A DNA stretch of 64,000 nt, taken from Stenotrophomonas maltophilia (GTDB lineage: Bacteria; Pseudomonadota; Gammaproteobacteria; Xanthomonadales; Xanthomonadaceae). Shown one piece after another: positions 8,407 through 17,297 of the stretch. The notes under the pieces are model-generated. The model did no database searches, was not told the DNA's origin, and worked only from the letters and a program-made list of their open reading frames with translations. The stretch spans positions 40,077-104,076 of the forward strand of contig NZ_SRHZ01000077.1 in the NCBI RefSeq assembly GCF_004684085.1, written 5' to 3'. A program made the translations under genes and the position numbers. How positions within the stretch are numbered: the stretch's first letter is position 1; every line of letters starts with the position of its first letter.

Positions 8407-9450
8407 ATGCGTCCCGACCTGCAATTGGCGCTGATCGGTTACGGCCTTGCCGGCCGCGTCTTCCACGCGCCACTGATCCAGCACAGCCCCGGTCTTGCAC
8501 TGCACAGCGTTGTCAGTTCGCAGCGCGACACTCTGCTGCGCACATTCAGTGATGTGCACGTTCGCAGTGTGCCGCAGGAGGTCTTCGATGATCCCGCGGT
8601 AGACGCGGTAGTGATCGCCACACCGAACGAGCAACACGCACCGCTGGCCATCGCTGCATTGGCTGCGGGCAAGCACGTCCTGGTCGACAAGCCATTCGCA
8701 CTGGACGTGATCGAAGCGGAAGCGGTGTTGGCGGCCGCGCGCGATGCAGGACGCATTGTCACCGTGTTCCAGAACCGGCGCTTCGATGCAGACTTCCTCA
8801 CCCTGCAGGCGCTGATCGCCGAAGGCGTGCTGGGTGACGTTGCCGAATGCCACGCCCACTTCGATCGCTACCGGCCGCAGGTACGCGAGCGCTGGCGCGA
8901 GCAGGACGGCCCCGGCAGTGGTCTCTGGTATGACCTGGGTCCGCACCTGCTGGACCAGATGCTGGTGCTGTTCGGCTGGCCGCAGGCGATCACGGCCGAC
9001 CTGGACGTGCAGCGCAAGGGTGGCAGCGGCATCGATTACTTCCACGCGGTGCTGCACTACCCGCAGCACCGCGCCATCGTGCATGCCGGTTCGCTGGTAG
9101 CGGCGCAGACGCCGCACTTCAGCGTGCATGGCAGCAAGGCCAGCTGGATCAAGCATGGCCTGGACGTGCAGGAATCCCAGCTACGCCGTGGCATCGCACC
9201 CGGCGCGCCCGGTTGGGGCATCGATCCGCGGCATGGCGAGCGGGTGCAGTGCGATGCGGAGGACAACGTGCAGCGCGAGACCGTGGACAACCTGCCGGGT
9301 GACTACCGGCGGCTGTATGCACAGTTCGCGGCGGCGATGCACGGCGAAGGCGAGCCAACGGTAAGCGCGGTGCAGGCGCTGCAGCTGATGCGGTTGCTGC
9401 AGGCCGGCATGGACAGCGCACGCGAAGGGCGGCGGGTGGTGTTGGGGTGA
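8407..9450 (+). CDS. Gfo/Idh/MocA-family oxidoreductase
   Basis: A 347-residue NAD(P)-dependent dehydrogenase. The N-terminal Rossmann motif is LIGYGLAGRVFHAPLI and the family mark VDKPFALDV (usually EKP) lies near residue 97. NRRFDADFLTL and GLWYDLGPHLLDQML belong to the C-terminal substrate domain. The closest familiar relatives are YdgJ/YvaA-like sugar or inositol dehydrogenases; the substrate cannot be read from the sequence. It converges on gnd, which is also a sugar-oxidising enzyme, but the two are separated by repeats and are not an operon. Confidence 0.88.
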   Translation: MRPDLQLALIGYGLAGRVFHAPLIQHSPGLALHSVVSSQRDTLLRTFSDVHVRSVPQEVFDDPAVDAVVIATPNEQHAPLAIAALAAGKHVLVDKPFALDVIEAEAVLAAARDAGRIVTVFQNRRFDADFLTLQALIAEGVLGDVAECHAHFDRYRPQVRERWREQDGPGSGLWYDLGPHLLDQMLVLFGWPQAITADLDVQRKGGSGIDYFHAVLHYPQHRAIVHAGSLVAAQTPHFSVHGSKASWIKHGLDVQESQLRRGIAPGAPGWGIDPRHGERVQCDAEDNVQRETVDNLPGDYRRLYAQFAAAMHGEGEPTVSAVQALQLMRLLQAGMDSAREGRRVVLG

Positions 9451-9453
9451 TCC

Positions 9454-9575
9454 GTAGATCCACGCCATGCGTGGATGGCGTGGAAATGATCGGAATGAGA
9501 CAGCTCGGTAGCGCCGGGCCGCACCCGGCGAGCGCAGCGGTGCTGGAACCTCCGCCGGGCATGGCCCGGCGCTAC
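9454..9575. repeat. Cluster of GTAG repeats of two stem classes
   Basis: The first unit, 9454-9476, is a GATCCACGC-type hairpin with a GTAG head. The second, 9508-9575, is an inverted pair of the GCGCCGGGC class. A worn copy of the GGGGTCAGATCC palindrome family follows at about 9585-9598. Together they fill the space between the convergent oxidoreductase and gnd genes. Confidence 0.85.
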
Positions 9576-9608
9576 CGGCATGACGGGGATCCGACCCCGT
9601 TGCGGGAC

Positions 9609-10514
9609 TTACGACTTCTTGATCGCGTGGCCGCCGAACTCGTTGCGCATCGCCGACAGCAGGCGGTCGGTGAACGAATTGGATTCGCGCGAACGCAGGC
9701 GTTCCAGTAGCGACAAGGTGATCACCGGTGCCGGCACATCGAGCGCGATCGCTTCGGCCACGGTCCAGCGGCCTTCACCGGAATCCTCCACGTACGGGGC
9801 GATGCCATCCAGCGACGGATTGCGCTTGAGGGCTTCGGTACTCAGGTCCAGCAGCCACGAACGCACCACGCTGCCATGACGCCAGACCTCGGCCACCTGC
9901 GCCAGGTCCAGTTCCATTTCCTGCTTGCGCTCCATCAACGCAAAGCCTTCGGCGTAGGCCTGCATCATTCCGTACTCGATGCCGTTGTGGACCATCTTGG
10001 TGAAGTGGCCTGCACCGGACGGACCGACACGCGCCCAGCCACGGTCTTCTGCCGGTGCCAGGGTGCGCAGCAGCGGTGCGACCTGCTCCACCACCGACGC
10101 TTCGCCCCCCACCATCAGGCTGTAGCCTTCCTGCAGGCCCCACACGCCACCGCTGGTGCCGCAGTCGACGTAGCCCAGATCGACCTCGGCCAGTGCCTTG
10201 GCACGACGGATCGAGTCCTGGTAGTTGGAGTTGCCACCGTCGATGACGATGTCACCCTCGGCCAGGTGCGGGGTCAGCTGGCCCAGGGTCTGGTCGACGG
10301 TCTCGCCCGCCGGCACCATCAACCACACCACGCGGGGCACCGGCAGCGCAGCAACGGCAGCGGCCAGCGAATCAACGACCTCCAGGCCGGCCTCTGCGGC
10401 GCGCTGACGCGCGCCCTCGCCCGGGTCGTAGCCGACCACGCGGTGGCCGCCGCGATGCAGGCGCTGGGCCATGTTGGCGCCCATGCGGCCGAGGCCGATC
10501 ATTGCAATATCCAT
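9609..10514 (-). CDS. gnd: 6-phosphogluconate dehydrogenase, decarboxylating (short form)
   Basis: A 301-residue enzyme that oxidises and decarboxylates 6-phosphogluconate to ribulose 5-phosphate. It is the short (about 300-residue) GntZ/YqeC-type form and not the 470-residue E. coli form. Visible motifs are MIGLGRMGANMAQRL, VIDGGNSNYQDS, GTSGGVWGLQEGYSLMVGG and the catalytic-lysine stretch HFTKMVHNGIEYGMMQAYAEG. Short forms often prefer NAD, which cannot be tested here. Ten bases separate its start from the end of the Tgl-like gene upstream on the same strand, so they may be co-transcribed. Confidence 0.92.
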   Translation of the reverse strand: MDIAMIGLGRMGANMAQRLHRGGHRVVGYDPGEGARQRAAEAGLEVVDSLAAAVAALPVPRVVWLMVPAGETVDQTLGQLTPHLAEGDIVIDGGNSNYQDSIRRAKALAEVDLGYVDCGTSGGVWGLQEGYSLMVGGEASVVEQVAPLLRTLAPAEDRGWARVGPSGAGHFTKMVHNGIEYGMMQAYAEGFALMERKQEMELDLAQVAEVWRHGSVVRSWLLDLSTEALKRNPSLDGIAPYVEDSGEGRWTVAEAIALDVPAPVITLSLLERLRSRESNSFTDRLLSAMRNEFGGHAIKKS

Positions 10515-10524
10515 TGTTTCACCT

Positions 10525-11781
10525 TCAGTTGGGGTCTAGGGTCAGGCTGCCTGGCCTGCCGGTAGCCGCGCAGTGGCGCAGCTGCGCCTCGCGCCAACGC
10601 CGGTAGAGCGTGGTATGCAGATTGTGCACCGCCAGGTCGATCGAATACGGGGTTCGCGGGTTGCGATCGAGCAGGCGGGCAACGTGGTAGCCGATGGGAC
10701 GTATACCGCGTGGATGCACATAGATCACGAACTGCTGGTAGAACGGATCGTCCAGCAGCTGGTCCATGCGCGCGAGCGTGTCGTGGTAGCGCGGTTCCAG
10801 CCGTGCACGAAGATCCGGGTCACGCTCGAACAGCAGTCGTTCAAAATAGCGCCGGCCGACGCGCGGAATGCGCTGCGCCAGCGTCCACAGTTCGGCATTG
10901 CGCTGGTCGTACCAGGCCAGGCCGCCATGTACGGCCAGCGCCTGCGCCGCCCCCTCGCCCACCGAAACCACGACGAAGTTCTCGGCCTGGTTGCTCAGAT
11001 CGTCCAGCGTGCCTTTGTCGTACACATGTTCGATGAAACCGGGCACGCCCACGAACGCCTGCCGCCCCATCGCCGAGGTGCGCACCGCCTTGCCATCGGC
11101 GAAGAAGTCGCCCGCGTGCGCGCCGAGCAGAATGCTGTCGGTATCGTGCAGTGCGAGGAAGGTACCGATCGACAGTTCATCCGCTGCAAACTCAGTGTCG
11201 AACGCAGCGTCGCCATACAGTTCGCGCTGGGTGGCCAGCTGCGCGACCTGGCGACCGACCCCGCATTCGGCACGCACGGCACCGCTGTAGAAGGCCTGCA
11301 GCGCCTGGCTGTTGCCCGTGCTGGGCACGAAGCCGCGGCCGAAACTGCGCGTGCGCTGCCAGCCTTGCGCGCGCGGGCCCGGCAGGCCGAAGCCGATCCA
11401 GCCCAGCTGCGGACCGGAGAAGCGGAAGCTGGCGTTGCCCTGCAATGCCGAGGCCGCATGGTGCGTGGCTGCGCCCAGCTGGAAGGCATAGGCGCAGATC
11501 GTTGCCGGATCGTCCAACAGCGCCTGCAGCAGCGTCTGTCGGGCTGCAGCGGGCATGTCTGCCGGCCACTGCACGCGCAGATCACCCACCGCCTGCGCCT
11601 CGGCCAGCGATGCGCGCGTGCACACCGGGCCGCCGTGCACCTGCGGCGCACTGAGCGCGGTTTCATCAAAGCGCCAGCCCAACCGTTGCAGCAGGCCCTG
11701 CGTGCAGCCGACGGGAGCTGCTGTGACCAGCGGTGAGGCCAGCAGCAGGGCCACGCACATCAACCTGCGGTGCACGCTCAA
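10525..11781 (-). CDS. Secreted protein with Tgl-like (protein-glutamine gamma-glutamyltransferase) catalytic residues
   Basis: A 418-residue protein with a signal peptide cleaved near residue 22. I recognise no named family with certainty. The central region resembles Bacillus spore transglutaminase Tgl in the order of key residues. An adjacent Glu172-Cys173 (AVRAECGVG) matches Tgl Glu115-Cys116. GDAAFDTEF and AGDFFADGK follow. Glu267-Asn268 (AENFVVVSVGE) matches Tgl Glu187-Asn188, and His285 (ALAVHGGL) matches Tgl His200. The protein is larger than Tgl (245 residues) and has an insert between the Cys and second Glu. The start is a TTG whose TTGA overlaps the stop of the DUF2242 lipoprotein gene; an ATG seven codons later would shorten the signal peptide. 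Cross-linking activity is inferred only. Confidence 0.6.
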   Translation of the reverse strand: MSVHRRLMCVALLLASPLVTAAPVGCTQGLLQRLGWRFDETALSAPQVHGGPVCTRASLAEAQAVGDLRVQWPADMPAAARQTLLQALLDDPATICAYAFQLGAATHHAASALQGNASFRFSGPQLGWIGFGLPGPRAQGWQRTRSFGRGFVPSTGNSQALQAFYSGAVRAECGVGRQVAQLATQRELYGDAAFDTEFAADELSIGTFLALHDTDSILLGAHAGDFFADGKAVRTSAMGRQAFVGVPGFIEHVYDKGTLDDLSNQAENFVVVSVGEGAAQALAVHGGLAWYDQRNAELWTLAQRIPRVGRRYFERLLFERDPDLRARLEPRYHDTLARMDQLLDDPFYQQFVIYVHPRGIRPIGYHVARLLDRNPRTPYSIDLAVHNLHTTLYRRWREAQLRHCAATGRPGSLTLDPN

Positions 11782-12371
11782 CCCTGGTCCGTGGCGGCCG
11801 GTGCGGGCTCAGGCACTGCGGGCGGCGGCGAGGCAGCCGGCTTGCCTGCATCCGCCGGCAGGTACTGCTGCAGGCGCTGGAAAAAGCGACGGTAGAACTC
11901 GGCGTCGGTCACCGTGCTGCTGGCCACCTTCACCAGCGAGTCGTCGTTGCTGCCGAACGGCAGCGACACCGAACCGAGTGCACCGACCCCGACACTGGCT
12001 GAGGTCGGGCTCTTCTTCAGTGCATAGCGGTCCTGCACCGCGCTGACGAAGACCAGTGCCTGGTTGCCGCGTGGTGCGCAGGAAATGCGCAGCACCAACT
12101 GTTCGTGGTCATCCTCGCGCGGCTGGAAGTTCTTGTTGCCTTCCACCTGCGCATCGTCGGAACGGGCGATCGCATAGCCCTGGCTGAGCAGCGTGCGCCG
12201 CGCAGCCTCGCAAGCGTCAGACGCGCGGCCGTCGACGGTCCGCGAAAAGGTATCGCCGGAATCAAAGGATTCGCGCAGCACGGTGTTGTCGGCGGCACGA
12301 CCACCGCAGGCCGACAGGATCAGGGCACTGCCGAGGGCCACGGCAGTGCTGGAAAGACGGGAGGCCCGCAT
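11778..12371 (-). CDS. DUF2242-type lipoprotein
   Basis: A 197-residue predicted lipoprotein. Its signal sequence ends in LSAC with the lipidated Cys at residue 22. The body (FDSGDTFSRTVDG, then CEAARRTLLSQGY and DAEFYRRFFQRLQQYL) fits the DUF2242 family of uncharacterised lipoproteins. The last 25 residues are a Pro/Ala-rich tail. Function is unknown. Its last four bases overlap the TTG start of the Tgl-like gene, so the two products are probably made together and both act outside the cytoplasm. Confidence 0.78.
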   Translation of the reverse strand: MRASRLSSTAVALGSALILSACGGRAADNTVLRESFDSGDTFSRTVDGRASDACEAARRTLLSQGYAIARSDDAQVEGNKNFQPREDDHEQLVLRISCAPRGNQALVFVSAVQDRYALKKSPTSASVGVGALGSVSLPFGSNDDSLVKVASSTVTDAEFYRRFFQRLQQYLPADAGKPAASPPPAVPEPAPAATDQG

Positions 12372-12476
12372 GGGTACTCCTGCGAGAACGGTAGCGCCAA
12401 GGGTAGTCCTGAAGCCGTGTGCGGCAGGTCGAAACCGGCGCTCCGGGCCGCTCCCGTTGCTGCCGGTTCATGCGAC

Positions 12477-12545
12477 GGCAGCGCCGGGCCCTGCCCGGCG
12501 GAAGCGCGCGATCCGCTTCGCTCGCCGCGCACGGCCCGGCGCTAC
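12477..12545. repeat. Inverted REP pair with GCAG head variant
   Basis: The left copy begins GCAGCGCCGGGCC (one change from GTAG) and the right copy ends GGCGCTAC. They pair across a GC-rich centre. It lies between the end of prc and the start of the DUF2242 gene. Confidence 0.78.
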
Positions 12546-12570
12546 CGGAAACGAGGTCCTGGAACGAAAC

Positions 12571-12591
12571 GGGGCCGGCATTGCCGGCCCC
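12571..12591 (-). terminator. Probable rho-independent terminator of prc
   Basis: A 9-bp GC hairpin, GGGGCCGGC and its complement around ATT. On the minus strand it is followed by GTTTCGTTCC, a weak T-rich tail. It lies 24 bases after the prc stop. Confidence 0.6.
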
Positions 12592-12614
12592 TTCGGGTTG
12601 CTTCGAAACCAGCC

Positions 12615-14792
12615 TCAGTCAGCCCAGCGACCGGCACCGGTCGACTGCGGCAGCACCTGCGCCGACAGCGGGCGGTCGTTGGCCAGCAGGTTCACTGCAT
12701 CGGCCAGGATCGAGGCCGACTCGCGCAGCAGCGGGTCAGGACGCTTCTCGGCAGCCTTCTCGCGGGCGGCATCCTTGACGATGTCGCGCTCGTTGCCGGT
12801 CAGGCCGTCGTCGTTGCTGTCATCGGCCAGCGGGTCCAGAGCCAGGCCCAGTTCCTTGCGCATCGCCTGGCGCTGCTTGCGCTGGGTGTCCTGGCGCTCA
12901 CGCTCAGCGCGGCGGGTGGCCTCGTTCAGCGAAATGTACTTCTTCGCCGCCTCGGTGCGGAACTGCTCCACGTCCTCGTTCCACCACTGGAATTCCTTGT
13001 CGGCGGCGATGCGCGCGTCATGGCGGGTTTCCAGCTTCGGCAGCAGCGGCGCGAAGTTGCCGTACTGGGTGTGCGGCACAGCAGCGATGCGGGTCCACGG
13101 CAGCGCGTTGTCGTAGGTGCTCTCGCCGAATTCGGTGGCATCGACGCTGGCCGGGAAGGCCAGGTCCGGCACCACACCCTTGTGCTGGGTGCTGCTGCCG
13201 CTGATGCGGAAGAACTGGGCAATGGTCAGCTTGACCTGGCCGAAGCGCTGGGTTTCGCCACTCGGCCAGCGATCCAGGTCGACGATGTTCTGCACGGTGC
13301 CCTTGCCGAAACTGGTCTCACCGATGACCAGTCCACGACCGTAGTCCTGGATGGCACCTGCGAAGATCTCCGAGGCCGAAGCCGAACCGCGGTTGATCAG
13401 CACCGCCAGCGGGCCATCCCACGCCACACCCTGGTTGCGGTCGCTGTTGACGGTGACACGGCCACCGGACTCGCGAACCTGCACCACCGGGCCCTGCTCG
13501 ATGAACAGGCCGGTCAGTTCAATGGCTTCATCCAGCGAACCACCACCGTTGTTGCGCAGGTCCAGCACCACGCCGTCCAACTTGTCGGTCTTGAAGCCAG
13601 CCAGCAGCTTGGCCACGTCACGGGTGGCCGAGGCATAGTCGGCGGCGTTGCGGCGACGGCCTTCGAAGTCCTGGTAGAAGGTCGGCAGCTTGATCACACC
13701 CACCTTGCGCGCCGGCTCACCGTTGGCGGCCGGAATGGTCATGGTCTCGCCCTTGGCGGCCTGTTCGGCCAGGCGCACCTTCTGCCGGGTCAGCACCAGG
13801 GTGTGGTGCTTGCCGTCGGCACCTTCTGCAGCGGGAATGAACTCCAGCTTGACCTCGGTGTCCTTGGCGCCGCGGATCTTGGCCACGACATCGTCGATGC
13901 GCCAGCCGATCACGTCCTCGACCAGCCCGGACTTGCCCTGGCCGACGCCGACGATGCGGTCACCCGGCTTCAGCGTGCCGTCCACCGCCGCCGGACCACC
14001 GGCAATGATCTCGCGGATCACCACCACATCGTCCTGGCGCTGCAGCTGCGCGCCGATGCCTTCCAGCGACAGCGACATGGCCTGGTTGAAGTTCTCGGCG
14101 GTGCGCGGGGTGAAGTAATCGGTGTGCGGATCGACCGCACTGGTGTACGCGTTCATGAAGAACTGGAAGACGTCTTCGCCTTTCAGTTCATTGACCGACT
14201 TCTGCAGCGTCGCATAGCGCTTGTCCAGCGTCTTGCGGATGTCGTCCGGCTTCTTGCCGGCCAGCTTCAGGCGCAGCCAGTCGTTCTTGACCGACTTGCG
14301 CCACAGCTCATCCAGTTCGCCGCTGCTGGCCGCCCACGGCACCTTCTTGCGGTCGTATTCGAAGCGCTCGTCGGCGGTGAAATCCGGTTCCTGCTTGAGC
14401 AGTTTGCGTGCATAGGCCACACGCTCGCCGACCCGCTGCTTGTAGACAGCAAACACCTGGAACGCCGGCTCCAGCTCGCCGCCACGGATGGCCGAGGAGA
14501 TATTGGCTTCGAACGGCGCGAAGCGCGCCACGTCGGCCTGGGTGAAGTACTGCTTGCCGCCGTCCAGCGTCTCCAGGTAGCGCTTGAACACGTCCTTGGA
14601 GGTGGCCTCGTCCAGCGCGCGCGGGCGGTAGGCATAACGGCTGTCGGACAGCAAGCCGTAGACCAGCTTGGAGGTGGTCACCTGATCGGCAGTGGCCGCT
14701 GCGGGCAATGCAGGCGAGTCGGCCTTGGCCGCCAATGCCAGCGGCGCAACCAGCGCCAGGGCCATCAGGAATGCGGGGGCTTTGAATTTCAT
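12615..14792 (-). CDS. prc: Carboxy-terminal processing protease (tail-specific protease, S41A)
   Basis: A 725-residue periplasmic protease with a signal peptide ending near residue 22 (LALAA). An N-terminal helical DUF3340-like region precedes a PDZ domain (about 235-325; LEGIGAQLQRQDDVVVIREI). The S41 domain carries the nucleophile Ser near residue 471 (RGSASASEIF) and the general-base Lys near 496 (SFGKGTVQ). A C-terminal basic helical region (RQDTQRKQRQAMRKELG) is usual for Prc/Tsp. It degrades tagged or misfolded periplasmic proteins and, in E. coli, trims PBP3 and MepS. Single gene with its own terminator. Repeats fill the upstream space. Confidence 0.93.
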   Translation of the reverse strand: MKFKAPAFLMALALVAPLALAAKADSPALPAAATADQVTTSKLVYGLLSDSRYAYRPRALDEATSKDVFKRYLETLDGGKQYFTQADVARFAPFEANISSAIRGGELEPAFQVFAVYKQRVGERVAYARKLLKQEPDFTADERFEYDRKKVPWAASSGELDELWRKSVKNDWLRLKLAGKKPDDIRKTLDKRYATLQKSVNELKGEDVFQFFMNAYTSAVDPHTDYFTPRTAENFNQAMSLSLEGIGAQLQRQDDVVVIREIIAGGPAAVDGTLKPGDRIVGVGQGKSGLVEDVIGWRIDDVVAKIRGAKDTEVKLEFIPAAEGADGKHHTLVLTRQKVRLAEQAAKGETMTIPAANGEPARKVGVIKLPTFYQDFEGRRRNAADYASATRDVAKLLAGFKTDKLDGVVLDLRNNGGGSLDEAIELTGLFIEQGPVVQVRESGGRVTVNSDRNQGVAWDGPLAVLINRGSASASEIFAGAIQDYGRGLVIGETSFGKGTVQNIVDLDRWPSGETQRFGQVKLTIAQFFRISGSSTQHKGVVPDLAFPASVDATEFGESTYDNALPWTRIAAVPHTQYGNFAPLLPKLETRHDARIAADKEFQWWNEDVEQFRTEAAKKYISLNEATRRAERERQDTQRKQRQAMRKELGLALDPLADDSNDDGLTGNERDIVKDAAREKAAEKRPDPLLRESASILADAVNLLANDRPLSAQVLPQSTGAGRWAD

Positions 14793-14939
14793 TGACGTGC
14801 TCGAAGGCGCCTTGCCAAGGGGGAGACTGCGGGGTGTTCAGACACCACGACAGTGCCGAAAGTTGCCAAGTTTGTCACCCGGCCGCGTTCGGTGGAAAAC
14901 CAGCCTAGCGGGGCCGGTGTAGCAAATTGTGAATGCAGG

Positions 14940-15115
14940 CGAAGGCGTGCGGAACAACGGTCCGCACCCACCCGGGAAGAGGTCAGCAGCGACCGGTAGC
15001 GCCGGCCCATGCCCGGCGGAAGCGTGCGAACCAAGGTTCGCACCCACCAGTGAGGAGGTTCGCACCGAACAGTGAGGAGGTCCGCACCCACCGAAGGCGG
15101 CGGGCCGCGCCCGCC
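14940..15115. repeat. Intergenic repeat cluster: GTAG REP plus four TCCGCACCCACC-type direct repeats
   Basis: Between prc and lipA (14793-15122) I see no gene. The sequence GGTCCGCACCCACC or a close variant occurs near 14959, 15034, 15056 and 15078, partly joined by the phrase AGTGAGGAGGT. A single REP unit (14996-15019) is embedded among them. The outer copies face a GAAGGCGTGCGGA stretch that can pair with them, so a hairpin array is likely. Confidence 0.7.
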
Positions 15116-15122
15116 TGGGGCA

Positions 15123-16133
15123 TCAGGAAACGCCGGCGCCCTTGGCCTGCACGTCGGCGTGGTACGACGAGCGCACCATCGGGCCGGACGCCACGTGGCT
15201 GAAGCCCAGCTCGTAGCCGTAGTCTTCCAGCGCCTTGTAGTCCTCGGGGGTCCAGTACTTCAGCACCGGGTGGTGGTGCGCGGTCGGCTGCAGGTACTGG
15301 CCGATGGTGATCATGTCCACGTCGTGCGCGCGCAGGTCGCGCATGGTGGCCTTGATCTGTTCGAACTCTTCGCCCAGGCCCAGCATGATGCCGCTCTTGG
15401 TCGGCACCTCCGGGTGCTGCGCCTTGAAGTTCTTCAGCAGGTTCAGCGACCACTGGTAGTCCGCGCCCGGGCGCACGTTGCGGTACAGGTCCGGCACGGT
15501 CTCGATGTTGTGGTTGAACACGTCCGGCGGGTTCTGCGCCAAAATTTCCAGTGCGCGCTCCATGCGGCCCTTGCCACGGAAGTCCGGGGTCAGCACTTCG
15601 ATGCGGGTGCCCGGCGACTTCTCGCGGATCGCGCTGATGCAGTCGACGAAGTGCTGGGCACCGCCATCGCGCAGGTCATCGCGGTCGACGCTGGTCACCA
15701 CCACGTACTTCAGGCCCATGTCGGCCACGGTCTGGCCCAGGCTGGCCGGCTCGTTGGCATCCGGCGGCTTCGGGCGGCCATGGGCGACGTCGCAGAACGA
15801 GCAGCGGCGGGTGCAGACTTCGCCGAGAATCATGAACGTTGCCGTGCCGTGGCCGAAGCACTCGTGGATGTTCGGGCAGCTGGCCTCCTCGCACACCGTC
15901 ACCAGGCGGTTCTCGCGCAGTTTGGCCTTCAGGTTCTGCACCGCATTGCCCGAAGGAATGCGCACACGGATCCAGGACGGCTTGCGCAACACCGGCGCGT
16001 CGGCGAACTGCACCGGCGAGCGGTTGATCTTGTCACCGCCCAGCTGCTTGACTCCGGCCTGCAACGGCGCGGCGGACGAAGAATCGCCCTGCACGATCTG
16101 CAGGGGAATGGAACGGGCGGTGGATTCAGTCAT
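15123..16133 (-). CDS. lipA: Lipoyl synthase (radical SAM)
   Basis: A 336-residue enzyme that inserts two sulphurs into octanoyl groups bound to lipoyl domains. The auxiliary cluster motif [12 protein letters not shown] lies near residues 80-92. The radical-SAM CxxxCxxC (CTRRCSFCD) lies near 107-115. The C-terminal RSSYHAD includes the conserved Arg-Ser-Ser needed for the auxiliary cluster. Length is normal. It lies 18 bases after lipB on the same strand. An N-terminal extension of about 20 residues before [15 protein letters not shown] is typical. Confidence 0.97.
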   Translation of the reverse strand: MTESTARSIPLQIVQGDSSSAAPLQAGVKQLGGDKINRSPVQFADAPVLRKPSWIRVRIPSGNAVQNLKAKLRENRLVTVCEEASCPNIHECFGHGTATFMILGEVCTRRCSFCDVAHGRPKPPDANEPASLGQTVADMGLKYVVVTSVDRDDLRDGGAQHFVDCISAIREKSPGTRIEVLTPDFRGKGRMERALEILAQNPPDVFNHNIETVPDLYRNVRPGADYQWSLNLLKNFKAQHPEVPTKSGIMLGLGEEFEQIKATMRDLRAHDVDMITIGQYLQPTAHHHPVLKYWTPEDYKALEDYGYELGFSHVASGPMVRSSYHADVQAKGAGVS

Positions 16134-16151
16134 GGCAGTTCCGGGGGGCGG

Positions 16152-16862
16152 TCAGGCGGCCGCAGAAAAATCAGGCAGTTCAGACGAGTGCTGCAGCAGC
16201 AGGCCGAACTGGCGGGCCAGGTGGTCCAGCAGCACCGGCTTGACGGCCTCCATCCCGGAGGGCCCGCCCAAGTCTACTACCGAGGTCACCTGCAACCCCT
16301 GATAGCCACAGGGGTTGATACGGTGGAAAGGTTCCAGGTCCATGGCCACGTTGAAGGCCAGGCCATGGAAGGTGCAGCCGCGGCGCACACGGATGCCGAG
16401 CGCGGCGATCTTGGCGTCACCGACGTAGACGCCGGGGGCGCCGTCGCGGCGTTCGGCGCCGATGTTCCATTCGGCCAGGGTGTCGATGATCGCCTGTTCG
16501 ATGCGGCACACATAGTCGCGCACACCGATACCCAGACGCGGCAGGCGCAGCAGCGGGTAGACCACGATCTGGCCGGGGCCGTGATAGGTCACCTGGCCGC
16601 CGCGATCCACGTGCAGCACCGGGATGTCACCCGGCGCCAGCACGTGCTCATCCTTGCCGGCCTGGCCGAGGGTGAACACCGGATCGTGCTCGACCACCCA
16701 CAGCTCGTCGGCATCGGCGTCGCCGCGCTGGTCGGTGAAGCGCTGCATGGCACGCCATACCGGCTCGTAGGCCTGGCGACCGAGATCACGGACTACCGCC
16801 GGACGCGGCGCACGGTGTTCCGGGGCGGCGTCGGCCGGGCAGCTGTCGGCTACAGCGTCCAC
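16152..16862 (-). CDS. lipB: Octanoyl-ACP:protein N-octanoyltransferase
   Basis: A 236-residue enzyme that moves octanoate from acyl carrier protein to lipoyl domains, supplying the substrate of LipA. Motifs: [15 protein letters not shown], the active-site Lys in [18 protein letters not shown], and the nucleophile Cys in INPCGYQG. The start is a GTG that overlaps the end of the DUF493 gene by 13 bases. The first 20 residues are not conserved family sequence, so a later start is possible, though no good ATG precedes [12 protein letters not shown]. Confidence 0.95.
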   Translation of the reverse strand: MDAVADSCPADAAPEHRAPRPAVVRDLGRQAYEPVWRAMQRFTDQRGDADADELWVVEHDPVFTLGQAGKDEHVLAPGDIPVLHVDRGGQVTYHGPGQIVVYPLLRLPRLGIGVRDYVCRIEQAIIDTLAEWNIGAERRDGAPGVYVGDAKIAALGIRVRRGCTFHGLAFNVAMDLEPFHRINPCGYQGLQVTSVVDLGGPSGMEAVKPVLLDHLARQFGLLLQHSSELPDFSAAA

Positions 16863-17128
16863 TTCACTTCCGGGTGGTCACGCAGTGCCTGGTGCGCCAG
16901 ATCGTACTGTTCGCGGCTCTCGGCCTTGAACACCATGCGCACAGACACGTACCTGCCGTTGGTCGAGTGCTTCCAGCTGATGCGTTCATTGACCACATCG
17001 ATACCGGCAGCCAGCAGCAGGCGGGGAAGCTCATGTTCCAGGCCGCGGTTGGCCGGGCCCATCGCGCTGAGCTCGAACTGGCCGGGGAACTGGAAGCCGT
17101 GGTCGGGGTTGTCGGACTTGATTTCCAT
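16850..17128 (-). CDS. DUF493 family protein (YbeD-like)
   Basis: A 92-residue protein with the DUF493 ferredoxin-like ACT-type fold signature ([20 protein letters not shown], then SRNG-like STNGRYVSV and HPEVKWTL at the end). In enterobacteria ybeD sits between dacA and lipB, as here, and its role in lipoate supply is unproven. The ATG at 17128 is preferred because the homologous region starts there; the frame is open for 28 more codons. It overlaps lipB, so translation is probably coupled. Confidence 0.9.
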   Translation of the reverse strand: MEIKSDNPDHGFQFPGQFELSAMGPANRGLEHELPRLLLAAGIDVVNERISWKHSTNGRYVSVRMVFKAESREQYDLAHQALRDHPEVKWTL

Positions 17129-17233
17129 GCCCCCATTATCGGGCCGGGAGGCAACAAACCCAAGAGTATTCATCAACGTCAGACGCAGCATCGGCGAGCC
17201 GCTGCGTTGCAAGGGGGGCCTTGCACGCGGAAA

Positions 17234-17290
17234 GGCCGGCCTGTGAAGGCCGGCCCCCGGTGGGCGCGTACCGGCTCGCAGCCGGTACGC
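17234..17290 (-). terminator. Two GC hairpins after the CsgG-like gene
   Basis: A GGCCGGC hairpin at about 17234-17255 and a perfect 10-bp hairpin at 17266-17290 (GCGTACCGGC around TCGCA) lie just beyond the CsgG-like stop. There is no clear T run, so termination is likely but not certain. Confidence 0.5.
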
Positions 17291-17297
17291 AGGCCGA

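Noticed and set aside
12105..14795. A 896-codon open frame on the plus strand opposite prc
   Set aside because: It is antisense to a clear Prc/Tsp gene with all motifs. Long antisense frames are expected at this GC content, and its translation shows His/Gln/Gly-rich, non-family sequence.
14940..15115. Riboswitch or attenuator upstream of prc
   Set aside because: The sequence is explained by direct repeats and a REP unit shared with the repeat families of the window; no aptamer-like conserved core.
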